A stretch of DNA of 64,000 nucleotides from Symbioplanes lichenis (lineage in GTDB: Bacteria; Actinomycetota; Actinomycetes; Mycobacteriales; Micromonosporaceae): assembly GCF_030709675.1 (NCBI RefSeq), contig NZ_JAUZQD010000021.1:1-64000 (forward strand). The letters run 5' to 3'. Under the pieces are notes generated by a model that was not told the origin of the DNA, searched no databases, and saw only the letters and a list, made by a program, of their open reading frames with translations. Of the stretch, positions 6,705-18,021 are shown piece after piece (the first letter of the stretch is position 1; every line of letters starts with the position of its first letter). Made by a program: the position numbers and the translations under genes.

Positions 6705-8585
6705 ATGCGTGCTCCTGCCTGGCTTCCGATGCCCGTCCGCCGCCCCCTCCGCGTGGTGCGGCGGCAGTGGCGCATGGCCCTGCGCAGGCTCAAGCGCTAT
6801 TCCGCTCCGGCGCGCCGGGCCTGGCGGCGCTCGTTGCACCTGCGCGTCGTCACCCTGACCCTGGTGACGTCGAGCCTGCTGGTGGGGGCCTTCGGCTGGT
6901 TCATCGCCGACCGCAGCACCCAGATCCTGCTCGACCGGGCCGAGGACGAGGTGCACTCGCAGATGGTCGGCAAGGTCGACTATGCGATCAGCCAGCTGAC
7001 CGTGCACCGGCAGGTCCGCGACCCGAAGCTCCCGGTCACGCTCAACAACACCGTGACCCGGCTCGCGGCCGGCGACCCCGACGAGACCGGCGGCGCCATC
7101 CTCGAGCTGCGCGCCGACAGCATCCCCGACATCAAGCCGGTGACGTCGGCCAAGTTCGACACCAGCGCGCTGATCACCAAGGAGCTGCGGCGCGACGTCT
7201 CGGGCGACAGCCTGGTCGCCCAGCAGATCCGCACCACCGACGTGCGCGGCGAGCCGGTGAAATACCTGGTCTACGGCTCGCCCGTGCCGGCCGCCTTCGG
7301 CCACCTCGAGCTCTATTACATGGTGCCGCTCACCACCGAGGACCGCGCGGCCAACGAGATCCGCACCACGGTCCTCGTCACCGGTCTCGCCCTGGTCATC
7401 CTGCTCGGCGTGATGGCCGGCCTGGTCACGCGCATGGTGGTGACGCCGGTCCGGGTGGCCGCGCGCACCGCCCAGCGGCTCTCGGCCGGCCTGCTCGACC
7501 AGCGGATGAAGGTCGACGGCGAGGACGATCTCGCCCTGCTGGCCGCCTCCTTCAACCAGATGGCCGCCAACCTGCAGCGCCAGATCGTGCGTCTCGAGGA
7601 GATGTCTCGGCTGCAGCGGCGCTTCACGTCCGACGTGTCGCACGAGCTGCGGACGCCGCTGACGACCGTGCGGATGGCCGCCGACCTCATCTTCTCGTCG
7701 CGCGACGAGTTCGACCCGGCCGTGGCGCGCAGCGCCGAGCTGCTGCAGGCCGAGCTGGACCGCTTCGAGGGCCTGCTCACCGACCTGCTCGAGATCAGCC
7801 GCTTCGACGCGGGCTTCGCGGCGCTCGACGCCGAGCACACCGACCTGGTCCCGATCGTCGAGCGCGTCGCCGAGCGGCTCACCGGCCTGGCCGAGCGGGT
7901 CGGCGTCACGATCGTGCTCCGCCTGCCCGACACGCCGGTCATCGCCGAGGTCGACCCCCGGCGCGTCGAGCGCATCCTGCGCAACCTCGTGGGCAACGCG
8001 GTCGAGCACGGTGAGCGCAGGCCGGTCGAGGTCACCATGGCCACCGACGACGCGGCCGTCGCCGTCACGGTCCGGGACCACGGCGTCGGCCTCAAGCCGG
8101 GGGAGGAGCGCCTGGTCTTCAACCGCTTCTGGCGCGCGGACCCCTCGCGGGCCCGCCAGACCGGCGGCACCGGCCTCGGCTTGTCGATCTCCGTCGAGGA
8201 CGCCCGCCTGCACGGCGGCTGGCTCGAGGCGTGGGGCGAGCCCGGCGGTGGGGCCCAGTTCCGGCTGACCGTGCCCGTCCGCTCCGGCGACCGCCTCGTG
8301 GCCGCGCCGCTTCCGCTGATCCCGCGTGACCGGGCGGTGGACGCCGTCCCCGCTCCGCTTCCACCCGACGGCGCGATCATCGAGCTGCCGTCCTCCCCGC
8401 CGCCCCCCTCGCCCGGCGTGCCCACTTCGACGCCCGGCGGGCCGTCGCCGGCATCGGCCTCGCCGTCCTCGGAGACTGGCGTGCCGTCCTCGGCGTCCGG
8501 CGTGGCGGCGTCGGATTCCGGTGGAGCGGCGTCGGACTCCGGTGGGGCGGCCGGGGACGACGAGCCCGCGGAGGTGGGACGATGA
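6705..8585 (+). CDS. mtrB: MtrB sensor histidine kinase
   Basis: A 626-residue membrane kinase that phosphorylates MtrA. Two membrane spans (about residues 46-70 and 225-250) flank an extracytoplasmic sensor domain. A HAMP segment, the phosphoacceptor H-box SDVSHELRTPLTT, and ATPase boxes N (NLVGNAVEHG), G1 (DHGVGLKPG) and G2 (TGGTGLGLSI) follow. ATG 6705 lies eight bases after TAACCT (6691-6696) with no ribosome-binding site, so the transcript is probably leaderless. The last roughly 85 residues are a Pro/Ser/Ala-rich, disordered-looking tail with a duplicated ASDSGGA unit, well beyond the catalytic core. The stop overlaps the lpqB start (ATGA), indicating translational coupling. Confidence 0.94.
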   Translation: MRAPAWLPMPVRRPLRVVRRQWRMALRRLKRYSAPARRAWRRSLHLRVVTLTLVTSSLLVGAFGWFIADRSTQILLDRAEDEVHSQMVGKVDYAISQLTVHRQVRDPKLPVTLNNTVTRLAAGDPDETGGAILELRADSIPDIKPVTSAKFDTSALITKELRRDVSGDSLVAQQIRTTDVRGEPVKYLVYGSPVPAAFGHLELYYMVPLTTEDRAANEIRTTVLVTGLALVILLGVMAGLVTRMVVTPVRVAARTAQRLSAGLLDQRMKVDGEDDLALLAASFNQMAANLQRQIVRLEEMSRLQRRFTSDVSHELRTPLTTVRMAADLIFSSRDEFDPAVARSAELLQAELDRFEGLLTDLLEISRFDAGFAALDAEHTDLVPIVERVAERLTGLAERVGVTIVLRLPDTPVIAEVDPRRVERILRNLVGNAVEHGERRPVEVTMATDDAAVAVTVRDHGVGLKPGEERLVFNRFWRADPSRARQTGGTGLGLSISVEDARLHGGWLEAWGEPGGGAQFRLTVPVRSGDRLVAAPLPLIPRDRAVDAVPAPLPPDGAIIELPSSPPPPSPGVPTSTPGGPSPASASPSSETGVPSSASGVAASDSGGAASDSGGAAGDDEPAEVGR

Positions 8586-10435
8586 GGGGCGGCCGGGGTC
8601 TGCGCCGGATGCTCGCCGGGGTGCTGGTGGCGGCGCTGGCGCTCGGGGGCTGCGGCATCCCGGACGAGACCGACGTCGAGCGCCTCGCGCCGGGGCCCTC
8701 GCAGGGGCAGTCCTCCGGGAGCGACTCCGAGCGGTCCAAGCCGACCCGCGAGGAGGCGGCGGACGACACCACCGCGCTCGTCGAGAATTATCTCGAGGCG
8801 GCGGCGGCCGGTGACCCGGACTCGTCGATCGAGCAGGTGCGCAGCTTCCTGTCGCCGTCGGCCGCGATCCCGTTCGCCAAGGTGCCGGCCACCATCAAGA
8901 TCATTCACCTGGTCGAGGACCCGCTCGTCAACCCGGGCAGCGACGAGGTGACCCTGCAGGCGCGCACGGTCGGGCTGCTCACCCCCGACGGGACAATGGA
9001 GGCCTCCCCGGACTCCGGCGTGCAGACCTACAAGCTGACCGTCGCGCGCATCACGGGCAAGGACGGGCTGTTCGTCACCAAGGCGCCGCAGGTGCTGCTG
9101 CTGACGGACCAGGCCCTGACCTCGTACTACGACCAGCGCATCATCTACTTCTGGAACAAGGACCACACCTCGCTCGTGCCCGACGTGCGGTGGATGTCCG
9201 TCGAGGTGCCGCGCGAGCAGGTGCCCCAGCAGGTCATCAACTGGCTGATCGACGGTCCCTCGGCGTGGCTGGAGAATGCCGTCGAGCCGCTGCCCGAGGG
9301 CACCCAGCTGATCGGCAACGTGCCCGCCGTCACCGAGGAGGGCAAGCTCCAGATCAACCTGAGCAACCAGGCGCTCGACCCGGCCGACGGCGAGACCCCC
9401 GCCGACGCGATGGAGCGGTTGCGCCAGCAGCTGCAGTGGTCGCTGCGCAAGCAACTGCCGCAGGTGCTCGAGCTGAAGATCGGCAACCAGGAGCAGCGCG
9501 ACTACTCCTCCGGCACCGACTATCTGGACAGCAACGCCTCCTACCGGGTGGCGGCCACGCCCGAGCGCTTCATCGTCTACAACGGCGAGGTGCGGCGGCT
9601 CGACCTGTCGGCGGGCTCCACCGAGCCGGTGCCGGTGCTGCGGGCCGAGGACAACCGCAACGTGCGCTCGGCCGCGATCGCCCGCGGCGTCGGCGACCAC
9701 GGCTATGTCGCGCTGGTGGTCACCGAGAAGGGCAGTCCGGTGCTCCGGGTCGGCAGCGCGGCCCCGGGCGAGTCGGCCAACCTGCACTCCGTGCCGCTGC
9801 CGGGTGACCCGTCGGCGCCGCCGGTGTGGGCGCTGACCTCCGACGACGCCCAGACCGGCGAGCTCGGGATGCTCATCGTCGGCGGCAAGCTCTACAGCTT
9901 CTCGGCCGAGGGCCAGGCGCTGCGCGAGATCAAGTGGACCGGCCCGGCCGGCCCGATCACCTCGGTCGCGGTCGCGCCCGACGGCCGCCGCGTCGCCCTG
10001 GTGGTCGGCGGCAAGCTCTACGTGGCGGCGCTGACCGCCGAGGGCGACGAGCCCGAGCTGACCTCGCCCCGCTTCACCGAGGTCGTCGACCTGGCCACGG
10101 TCACCGCCGTCGACTGGGGCACCGAGACGGCCGTCGTCGTCGCGGGCACCCGCAGCGACCGCAACCGCGTCGCGATCCTGGCCACCGAGATCGACGGCAG
10201 CCTGCGCACCGAGATCCTCTCCGACCTGGGCACGACGCCGGTCACCTACCTGACCTCCTACCCCGTCAGCCCCACCACGGGCAAATACGTCCCCGACATC
10301 ACCGAATACATGTCCAATGGCGCCGCCTTCGACGTCCTCTCCGGCCCCGAAACCATCGAGACCGACGACCTGACGGGCGACGTCCAGAACCCGCCCCCGG
10401 GCGTCCGCCCCGTCAACCCCTTCTTCCTCCGCTAG
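8582..10435 (+). CDS. lpqB: LpqB lipoprotein (GerMN plus beta-propeller)
   Basis: A 617-residue lipoprotein that in mycobacteria interacts with the MtrB sensor domain and modulates MtrAB signalling. The N-terminus has an Arg-rich start, a hydrophobic stretch and lipobox LALGGC, giving lipidation near Cys24. A GerMN domain occupies about residues 195-310, and a C-terminal beta-propeller-like region holds repeated blade motifs such as LIVGGKLYSFS and LVVGGKLYVAA. Its ATG overlaps the mtrB stop by four bases. Length and order match the conserved actinobacterial operon. Confidence 0.94.
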   Translation: MRGGRGLRRMLAGVLVAALALGGCGIPDETDVERLAPGPSQGQSSGSDSERSKPTREEAADDTTALVENYLEAAAAGDPDSSIEQVRSFLSPSAAIPFAKVPATIKIIHLVEDPLVNPGSDEVTLQARTVGLLTPDGTMEASPDSGVQTYKLTVARITGKDGLFVTKAPQVLLLTDQALTSYYDQRIIYFWNKDHTSLVPDVRWMSVEVPREQVPQQVINWLIDGPSAWLENAVEPLPEGTQLIGNVPAVTEEGKLQINLSNQALDPADGETPADAMERLRQQLQWSLRKQLPQVLELKIGNQEQRDYSSGTDYLDSNASYRVAATPERFIVYNGEVRRLDLSAGSTEPVPVLRAEDNRNVRSAAIARGVGDHGYVALVVTEKGSPVLRVGSAAPGESANLHSVPLPGDPSAPPVWALTSDDAQTGELGMLIVGGKLYSFSAEGQALREIKWTGPAGPITSVAVAPDGRRVALVVGGKLYVAALTAEGDEPELTSPRFTEVVDLATVTAVDWGTETAVVVAGTRSDRNRVAILATEIDGSLRTEILSDLGTTPVTYLTSYPVSPTTGKYVPDITEYMSNGAAFDVLSGPETIETDDLTGDVQNPPPGVRPVNPFFLR

Positions 10436-10460
10436 CCCTCCGCCCTTCGCTGACCTTCCG

Positions 10461-10562
10461 CCCGTCGCCCGTCGCCCGTCGCCCGTCGCCCGCGGCGCGT
10501 CGCGCGTAGCCCGTGGCGCGGCGCCCGTCGCGCGGCGCCCGTCGCGCGGCGCCCGTCGCGCG
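10461..10562 (+). repeat. GC-rich heptad/14-mer tandem repeats in the lpqB-comF gap
   Basis: The heptamer CCCGTCG is repeated four times perfectly (10461-10488) followed by a degenerate copy. After a short interruption, GCGCCCGTCGCGCG is repeated three times perfectly (10521-10562). The 313-base gap 10436-10748 otherwise contains degraded copies of the same pattern and no credible gene. Confidence 0.85.
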
Positions 10563-10748
10563 GCGCTTTCTGTCCGTCGCCTTCCGCGCGTTGCCCGTCG
10601 TGCGCTGGACCGTCGCCCGGCGCCTGTCGCCCGCTGCGCTTCCGCCCCCGCCTTCGCGCGCCGGCCCCTGCGTCTGCTCATCAAGCTCCGCGGGACCACA
10701 CAGCTGTCCTGCGCATGGGCTCTCAGTTCAGCGACGAAAGGTGGGCAG

Positions 10749-11615
10749 GTGTTGAGTAAGCGAGACGTCGAGGCGGGATGGGTTCGCCGGCTGGCGGAGT
10801 GGGGCGGGGACCTGGCGGACCTCGTGCTGCCCGGTGCCTGTGCCGGCTGTGGCGCCGAGCGGATCCCGTTGCGCTACGGGACTTGTGCGCGCTGTGTGGC
10901 GGAGCTCGAGGCGCTCCGGCCGTACCCGACAGTGCCGTCGCCTCCGCCGCAGGGGATGCCGGCCTGTGTCGCCGCCGGGGTCTACGGGGGTGCGTTGCGG
11001 CAGGCGCTGCTGGCGTACAAGGAGCGGGGGCGGCATCGGCTGGCCGGACCGCTCGGGGCGGTGCTGGCGGCCTCGGTGGCGGCGGCTGCGGTGCGGGGCG
11101 GCGGCGGGCGGCGGGTGCCGATCGTGGTGGTTCCGGTGCCTTCGACGGCGGCGGCCGTACGGGAGCGGCACGGGGACCACATGGCGCGGCTCGCCGCACA
11201 GGCTGTGCGCCGTCTGGAGGGTGCCGGTTGGCAGGCTCGGATGGTGCGGCCGTTGCGGGCGCTGCCGCGGCCTGACTCGGCGTCACTGGATGTGCGCGGA
11301 CGGGCGGCGGCGGCTGAGAGTTCACTGCGAATAAAGGGTGACGGGATCCGCATTCCGCGACGGCGGCCGACGATCGGGGGCACGCTGATAGTGGTGGACG
11401 ACATCGTCACGACGGGGGCCACGCTGGCCGCCGTGACATGCCGGTTGCGGGAGGTGGACGTGCAGGTCACGGGGGCCGCGGTGCTCGCGGCGACGCGACT
11501 GCGGGCCACGCGGCCCGGAGCTGGTGGCCCCGGTGTGCCGTGGTCGGCGTCAGGGCCGGAAGTCCCGCCATCGGGTTCCCGAACGAGGGGTGACGGGCGG
11601 GCTTCGGCAGGTTAG
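10749..11615 (+). CDS. ComF family phosphoribosyltransferase-like protein
   Basis: A 288-residue protein with an N-terminal cysteine cluster (CAGCGAERIPLRYGTCARC, about residues 31-49) resembling the ComF zinc finger. A type I phosphoribosyltransferase domain follows, with the PRPP loop VVDDIVTTGAT at about residues 216-226. ComF proteins take part in competence and ssDNA handling in naturally transformable bacteria; in actinobacteria the role is unknown. GTG 10749 follows an AAAGGTGGG ribosome-binding site. About 25 residues after the PRPP domain are Arg/Ser/Gly-rich. This gene commonly sits between lpqB and hpf in the phylum. Note the type IV pilus cluster about 40 kb away; no other competence gene is visible nearby. 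Confidence 0.85.
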   Translation: MLSKRDVEAGWVRRLAEWGGDLADLVLPGACAGCGAERIPLRYGTCARCVAELEALRPYPTVPSPPPQGMPACVAAGVYGGALRQALLAYKERGRHRLAGPLGAVLAASVAAAAVRGGGGRRVPIVVVPVPSTAAAVRERHGDHMARLAAQAVRRLEGAGWQARMVRPLRALPRPDSASLDVRGRAAAAESSLRIKGDGIRIPRRRPTIGGTLIVVDDIVTTGATLAAVTCRLREVDVQVTGAAVLAATRLRATRPGAGGPGVPWSASGPEVPPSGSRTRGDGRASAG

Positions 11616-11629
11616 CGTTCTGGTGACGA

Positions 11630-11650
11630 GGACAAGCGCGATGCTTGTCC
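11630..11650 (+). terminator. Short hairpin between comF-like gene and hpf
   Basis: GGACAAGC (11630-11637) and GCTTGTCC (11643-11650) form a perfect eight-pair stem with a five-base loop. No T-run follows, so it may be a weak terminator or an element in the hpf leader. Confidence 0.4.
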
Positions 11651-11805
11651 GCCACCGGGAGCGAAGTCGATCGTCCGACCCGCCGCACCGGAAAGGAGCG
11701 TCCTCGCAAGCCTTTCGCCGGTCGTGCGCGTGGATCGTTTCCGAGAGCCACCGACGCCGGCAAGCACCTACCTGTTGTTCTGGCCAACGTTGGGGGAGGT
11801 CACGA

Positions 11806-12417
11806 GTGGACATTGTCGTCAAGGGCCGCAACGTAGAGGTTCCTGATCACTATCGGGAACACGTCGCCGACAAACTGGCAAAAGTCGAACGGTACGACCA
11901 GAAGCTGATCCGAGTCGACGTGGAGCTCTTCCACGAGCGCAACCCGCGGCAGTCGGACAACTGCCAGCGCGTGGAGATCACGGTGGTGACCCGGGGGCCG
12001 GTCGTGCGGGCGGAAGCCTGCGCCAAGGATTTCTACGCCGCGCTGGACGTGGCGATCAACAAGCTCGACGCCCGGTTGCGTCGCGCCGCCGATCGCCGCC
12101 GGGTCCACCGCGGCCGGCACGCACCGGTGTCCGTGGCGGCCGCCACCGCCGGGCTACCGACCGACCTGCCGAGCATGACGCCGCCGGACGACGCGCTGGA
12201 CGACCTGCACGAGCAGGACGACAACCAGCCGTGGCGCATTGTGCGCGAGAAGGAACACCCCGCGGACCCGATGACGGTGGACGACGCGCTCTTCCAGATG
12301 GAGCTTGTCGGCCACGACTTCTACCTCTTCCATGACAAGGAGAGCGGCCGGCCCAGCGTCGTCTACCGCAGACGCGGCTACGACTACGGCATCCTCAGCC
12401 TCGAGACGACGGGGTAA
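11806..12417 (+). CDS. hpf: Ribosome hibernation-promoting factor, long form
   Basis: A 203-residue protein that binds the 30S decoding region and dimerises 70S ribosomes into inactive 100S particles during stress. The N-terminal S30AE domain (residues 1 to about 105) begins MDIVVKGRNVEVPDHYREHV and contains AALDVAINKLDARLRR. The C-terminal dimerisation domain (about 150-203) contains the signature KEHPADPMTVDDALFQMELVG and GHDFYLFHDKESG. GTG 11806 has GGGGGAGG about seven bases upstream. The linker is Pro/Asp-rich. Length and domains match long-form HPF of actinobacteria. Confidence 0.95.
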   Translation: MDIVVKGRNVEVPDHYREHVADKLAKVERYDQKLIRVDVELFHERNPRQSDNCQRVEITVVTRGPVVRAEACAKDFYAALDVAINKLDARLRRAADRRRVHRGRHAPVSVAAATAGLPTDLPSMTPPDDALDDLHEQDDNQPWRIVREKEHPADPMTVDDALFQMELVGHDFYLFHDKESGRPSVVYRRRGYDYGILSLETTG

Positions 12418-12426
12418 CGGCTGCTC

Positions 12427-12450
12427 GGAGGCCGGCGGGCGCCGGCCTCC
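12427..12450. terminator. Bidirectional terminator hairpin between hpf and GNAT gene
   Basis: GGAGGCCGGC (12427-12436) pairs perfectly with GCCGGCCTCC (12441-12450). It lies between two convergent genes. It lacks a T-run, as is common in high-GC actinobacteria. Confidence 0.6.
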
Positions 12451-12458
12451 CCACACCC

Positions 12459-12516
12459 GGCGGACCGCCCGGGCGAACGCATCACTCGGCGGACCGGCCG
12501 GGCGAACGCATCACTC
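12459..12516. repeat. 29-base tandem duplication at the 3' end of a GNAT gene
   Basis: Two copies (12459-12487 and 12488-12516) differ at one base. The second copy includes the stop codon of the minus-strand GNAT gene, so the duplication copied the last codons of that gene into the downstream spacer. Confidence 0.85.
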
Positions 12517-13638
12517 AGCGGTGGCGTGGGCCAGCAGATCCTCGGCCAGGAGAACGAACTGGACGTCGTCCGACCGGCGGCCGTCCGGACCGGGCAGCCG
12601 CGAGCGCATGTAGGCCTCGCGCCGGAAGCCCGCCTTCTCCAGCACCCGCTGGGAGCCGATGTTGGTCGGCAGGGCGCCCGCGATCAGCCGGGCGATCCCG
12701 GTCTCCGCGAAGGCCCACAAGGCCACGAGCTGGGCCGCCCGCGTCGGGTAGCCCCGCCTGCGCCACGCCGGCATCATGCTGTAACCGATCATCGCCTGGG
12801 CCGTCGGCGGCTCCATGTAGTACAGCCCGATCTCGCCGGCCGGGGCGCCCGTGGCGGTGTCGACGATGATCAGATCGGCCCGCTCGCCGGCCAGCCACGC
12901 CGCTTCCGTGCGGTCACAGCGCTGTTCCATCTTCTGGCGGCTCGGCGGCACCGGGGGCACGGTCGTGGCGACGACGTCGGGCAGGCTGTGCAGCTCCAGA
13001 TAGAAGTCCAGGTCGTCCGGGGTGAGCGGCCGAAGGGTCACCACGCCGTCGGAGAGCTCGCCGCCGGGCAGGTCGGGCAGCAGCCGGACCACGGGGTCCG
13101 GCGGGTCACCGGCCAGCCGGGCGAAGACGAGCAGGTCGTCCCGGCCGCCGTCGCGATCCTGGACGGCTCCCCGGCGTACGCCCTCGCGCTGGAAGCCCGC
13201 CGCGAGCGCGACCCGCTGGCTCGTGCCGTTCTCCCAGTGGGTGAGGAGCTCCAAGCGCTGGAGGCCGGTGCTGAACGCGTGCTCGGTCACCGCGCGCACG
13301 GCGGCGGTGGCGACACCTCGATGCCGGGCGCCGGGTGCTGTCCAGTATCCGATCTCGGCCTGGCCGCGCTCGGCGATCACCCGGTCGAGTCCGACGCCGC
13401 CCAGCAGCCGGTCGGTGGCCGGGTCGGCGACGGCCCAGAAGCCGCCGCCCGCCGCGATCATCCCCGGCACGACGTCGCGCAGATAGTTGTCGGCGTGCGT
13501 GCGGGTGAAGGGGATCGGCAGTGCGGGCAGGAAGCGCCGCAGGTCCCAGTCGTTGTACGCGACCAGCAGCTCGTCCAGGTCGTCGCGGGTCAGCGCGCGC
13601 AGCACGACGCCGTCGCCGGAGATGGTGGGAACCCTCAC
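12511..13638 (-). CDS. Tandem-domain GNAT N-acetyltransferase
   Basis: A 375-residue protein made of two RimJ/RimL-type GNAT domains. Domain 1 (about 1-175) has EIGYWTAPGARHRGVATAAVRA as its acetyl-CoA loop. Domain 2 (about 195-370) has IGYSMMPAWRRRGYPTRAAQL and the late motif NIGSQRVLEKAGFRREA. The family transfers acetyl groups from acetyl-CoA to amines, including ribosomal protein N-termini and antibiotics; the substrate is unknown. Its GTG start overlaps the stop of the upstream GNAT gene by four bases, so the two are an operon. Note that both genes of the pair have the same double-domain architecture, pointing to a duplication. Confidence 0.85.
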   Translation of the reverse strand: MRVPTISGDGVVLRALTRDDLDELLVAYNDWDLRRFLPALPIPFTRTHADNYLRDVVPGMIAAGGGFWAVADPATDRLLGGVGLDRVIAERGQAEIGYWTAPGARHRGVATAAVRAVTEHAFSTGLQRLELLTHWENGTSQRVALAAGFQREGVRRGAVQDRDGGRDDLLVFARLAGDPPDPVVRLLPDLPGGELSDGVVTLRPLTPDDLDFYLELHSLPDVVATTVPPVPPSRQKMEQRCDRTEAAWLAGERADLIIVDTATGAPAGEIGLYYMEPPTAQAMIGYSMMPAWRRRGYPTRAAQLVALWAFAETGIARLIAGALPTNIGSQRVLEKAGFRREAYMRSRLPGPDGRRSDDVQFVLLAEDLLAHATAE

Positions 13639-14720
13639 ACGACCTCTTCTCTCAGCAGCGACGCCACCCGGGCGTCGTGCCGCTCACCGTTGATCATCAA
13701 AGCCTGCCTCATCAGGCCCTCCACGGTGAAGCCCGCCTTGACCGCGACCCGCACGGAGGCGTCGTTGCCGTCGGCCGCGCGGATCTCCAGCCGGCTCAGC
13801 CCGAGCGCCTCGAACGCCCAGCGGCTGATCGCCTTGACCGCCGCCACCGCATATCCGCGCCCGCGCGCCCGCGGCGACACCAGATAACCCACTTCGCCCA
13901 CCGCCGGGTCGCGGGTGGTCACCCTCACGTCAACCTCTCCCTGGTACGCGTCCCGCCCGTCGACGATCGCGAACACCGCCTCCTCGCCCCGGTCCCACAG
14001 CCGGGGCACCTCGTCGCGGACGTGACTCTCCGCTTCGGCCGCCCCGTACGGCAGGTGGACCCCGAACCACGTGACCACGTCCGGATCGTTCATCGCCGTC
14101 ACGAGGGCCGGGATGTCGCGCTCCTCGGGCCTGCGGAGCGTGACCGGGGCGGCGGCGATGACCGGGGGCTCCGCCTGGAAGGTGCGGGCTGAACGGCGTA
14201 CCGGAAAGGGCAGATCTTGGGCCGCAGCCGTGAGATCGCCGGGGGTCAGCGCGCCGAGCCACTTGTCGGGGGCGGGCCGGATGCCGATCATGCGGAAGCC
14301 GATCCGCAGCGCCGTGACGCGCGAGGCGTGGTTACCGACCGCAGCGCGCCAGTCGACACGCTGGAGCCCCTCGTCGAACGCCCACGTGCACAACGCGCGA
14401 GCGGCCCGCTCGGTGACTCTGCGTCCCCGCGCGGGGGCCGCCGACCAGTAGCCGATCTCCGCCGTGCCCGCCCGCTCGTCGATCTGGTGCAGCGAGATGC
14501 CGCCGGCCACCTCGTCGCCGGCGAAGATCCCGAGGTCGAAGGCGCCGGGCCGGCCGGTCCCGATGAACTCGAGGGCGTGGCGCAGCTCGTACGGCCGCGG
14601 CCAGCCGGACAACCACCGGTGCAGCTCCGGGTCCTGACACGCCCGGGTCATCGCCTCGGCGTCGGAGCGCCGCCACGGCCGGATCACGAGTTCGTCCACG
14701 ACAATTTCGGGGGTCCGCAC
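13635..14720 (-). CDS. Tandem-domain GNAT N-acetyltransferase, second of pair
   Basis: A 361-residue paralogue of the downstream gene, again with two GNAT domains. The first has EIGYWSAAPARGRRVTERAARA and NHASRVTALRIGFR; the second has EVGYLVSPRARGRGYAVAAVKA and NDASVRVAVKAGF. GTG 14720 (protein start VRTPEIVVDELVIRPW) is chosen because the motif-bearing fold begins immediately after it; the open frame extends further to 14849 without homology-like content. The gene diverges from secA with about 175 bases between starts. Substrate unknown. Confidence 0.83.
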   Translation of the reverse strand: MRTPEIVVDELVIRPWRRSDAEAMTRACQDPELHRWLSGWPRPYELRHALEFIGTGRPGAFDLGIFAGDEVAGGISLHQIDERAGTAEIGYWSAAPARGRRVTERAARALCTWAFDEGLQRVDWRAAVGNHASRVTALRIGFRMIGIRPAPDKWLGALTPGDLTAAAQDLPFPVRRSARTFQAEPPVIAAAPVTLRRPEERDIPALVTAMNDPDVVTWFGVHLPYGAAEAESHVRDEVPRLWDRGEEAVFAIVDGRDAYQGEVDVRVTTRDPAVGEVGYLVSPRARGRGYAVAAVKAISRWAFEALGLSRLEIRAADGNDASVRVAVKAGFTVEGLMRQALMINGERHDARVASLLREEVV

Positions 14721-14856
14721 GCGGCCATCCTCGCGCGCTGAGCGGCGGTGTCGCCACCGGGTCGCGCGGTGCGCTGTCAGCGAACTAGCCGGGCGATTTC
14801 GGGGGCTTTGTGCCGTTGGCCCGGGGCTCGGGTCACAGCCTCCCAGCAAAGGCGCC

Positions 14857-14862
14857 TACGAT
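14857..14862 (+). promoter_or_regulatory. Probable -10 element of secA
   Basis: TACGAT lies 33 bases before the GTG of secA, which has its own ribosome-binding site. The -35 region is not recognisable. Confidence 0.4.
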
Positions 14863-14895
14863 GGGTCGGCAGACCGTCTAGGGGAGCGTTGACCC

Positions 14896-17799
<2,904 letters not shown>

Positions 17800-17824
17800 C
17801 CGTCCCCGCTCTTCCGGCACTGCT

Positions 17825-17866
17825 CCGGCCCCTACAGCATCGCGCCGTGGGGGCCGGCGCCTTTTC
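17825..17866 (+). terminator. Terminator after secA
   Basis: CCGGCCCC (17825-17832) pairs with GGGGCCGG (17850-17857), followed by TTTT at 17862-17865. Confidence 0.65.
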
Positions 17867-18021
17867 TCGGGTCGGCCCTTTCCTGTCCGGCCTCACTTCT
17901 GGTGCGGTGCCCCCGCCTGCCCCTCGGCCGCCCGCCGGTGGCTCGGCTGGTGGCACTCTTGCGCGCTCGCCTTCTGCGGGTGGTTTGGTGGTGGGCCCAC
18001 GCCGCATTGTTAGCGCCTGAT

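Noticed and set aside
10749-11615. Evidence for a natural-competence operon around the ComF-like gene
   Set aside because: No comEA, comEC or dprA is nearby; the gene stands in the standard lpqB-hpf context of actinobacteria.
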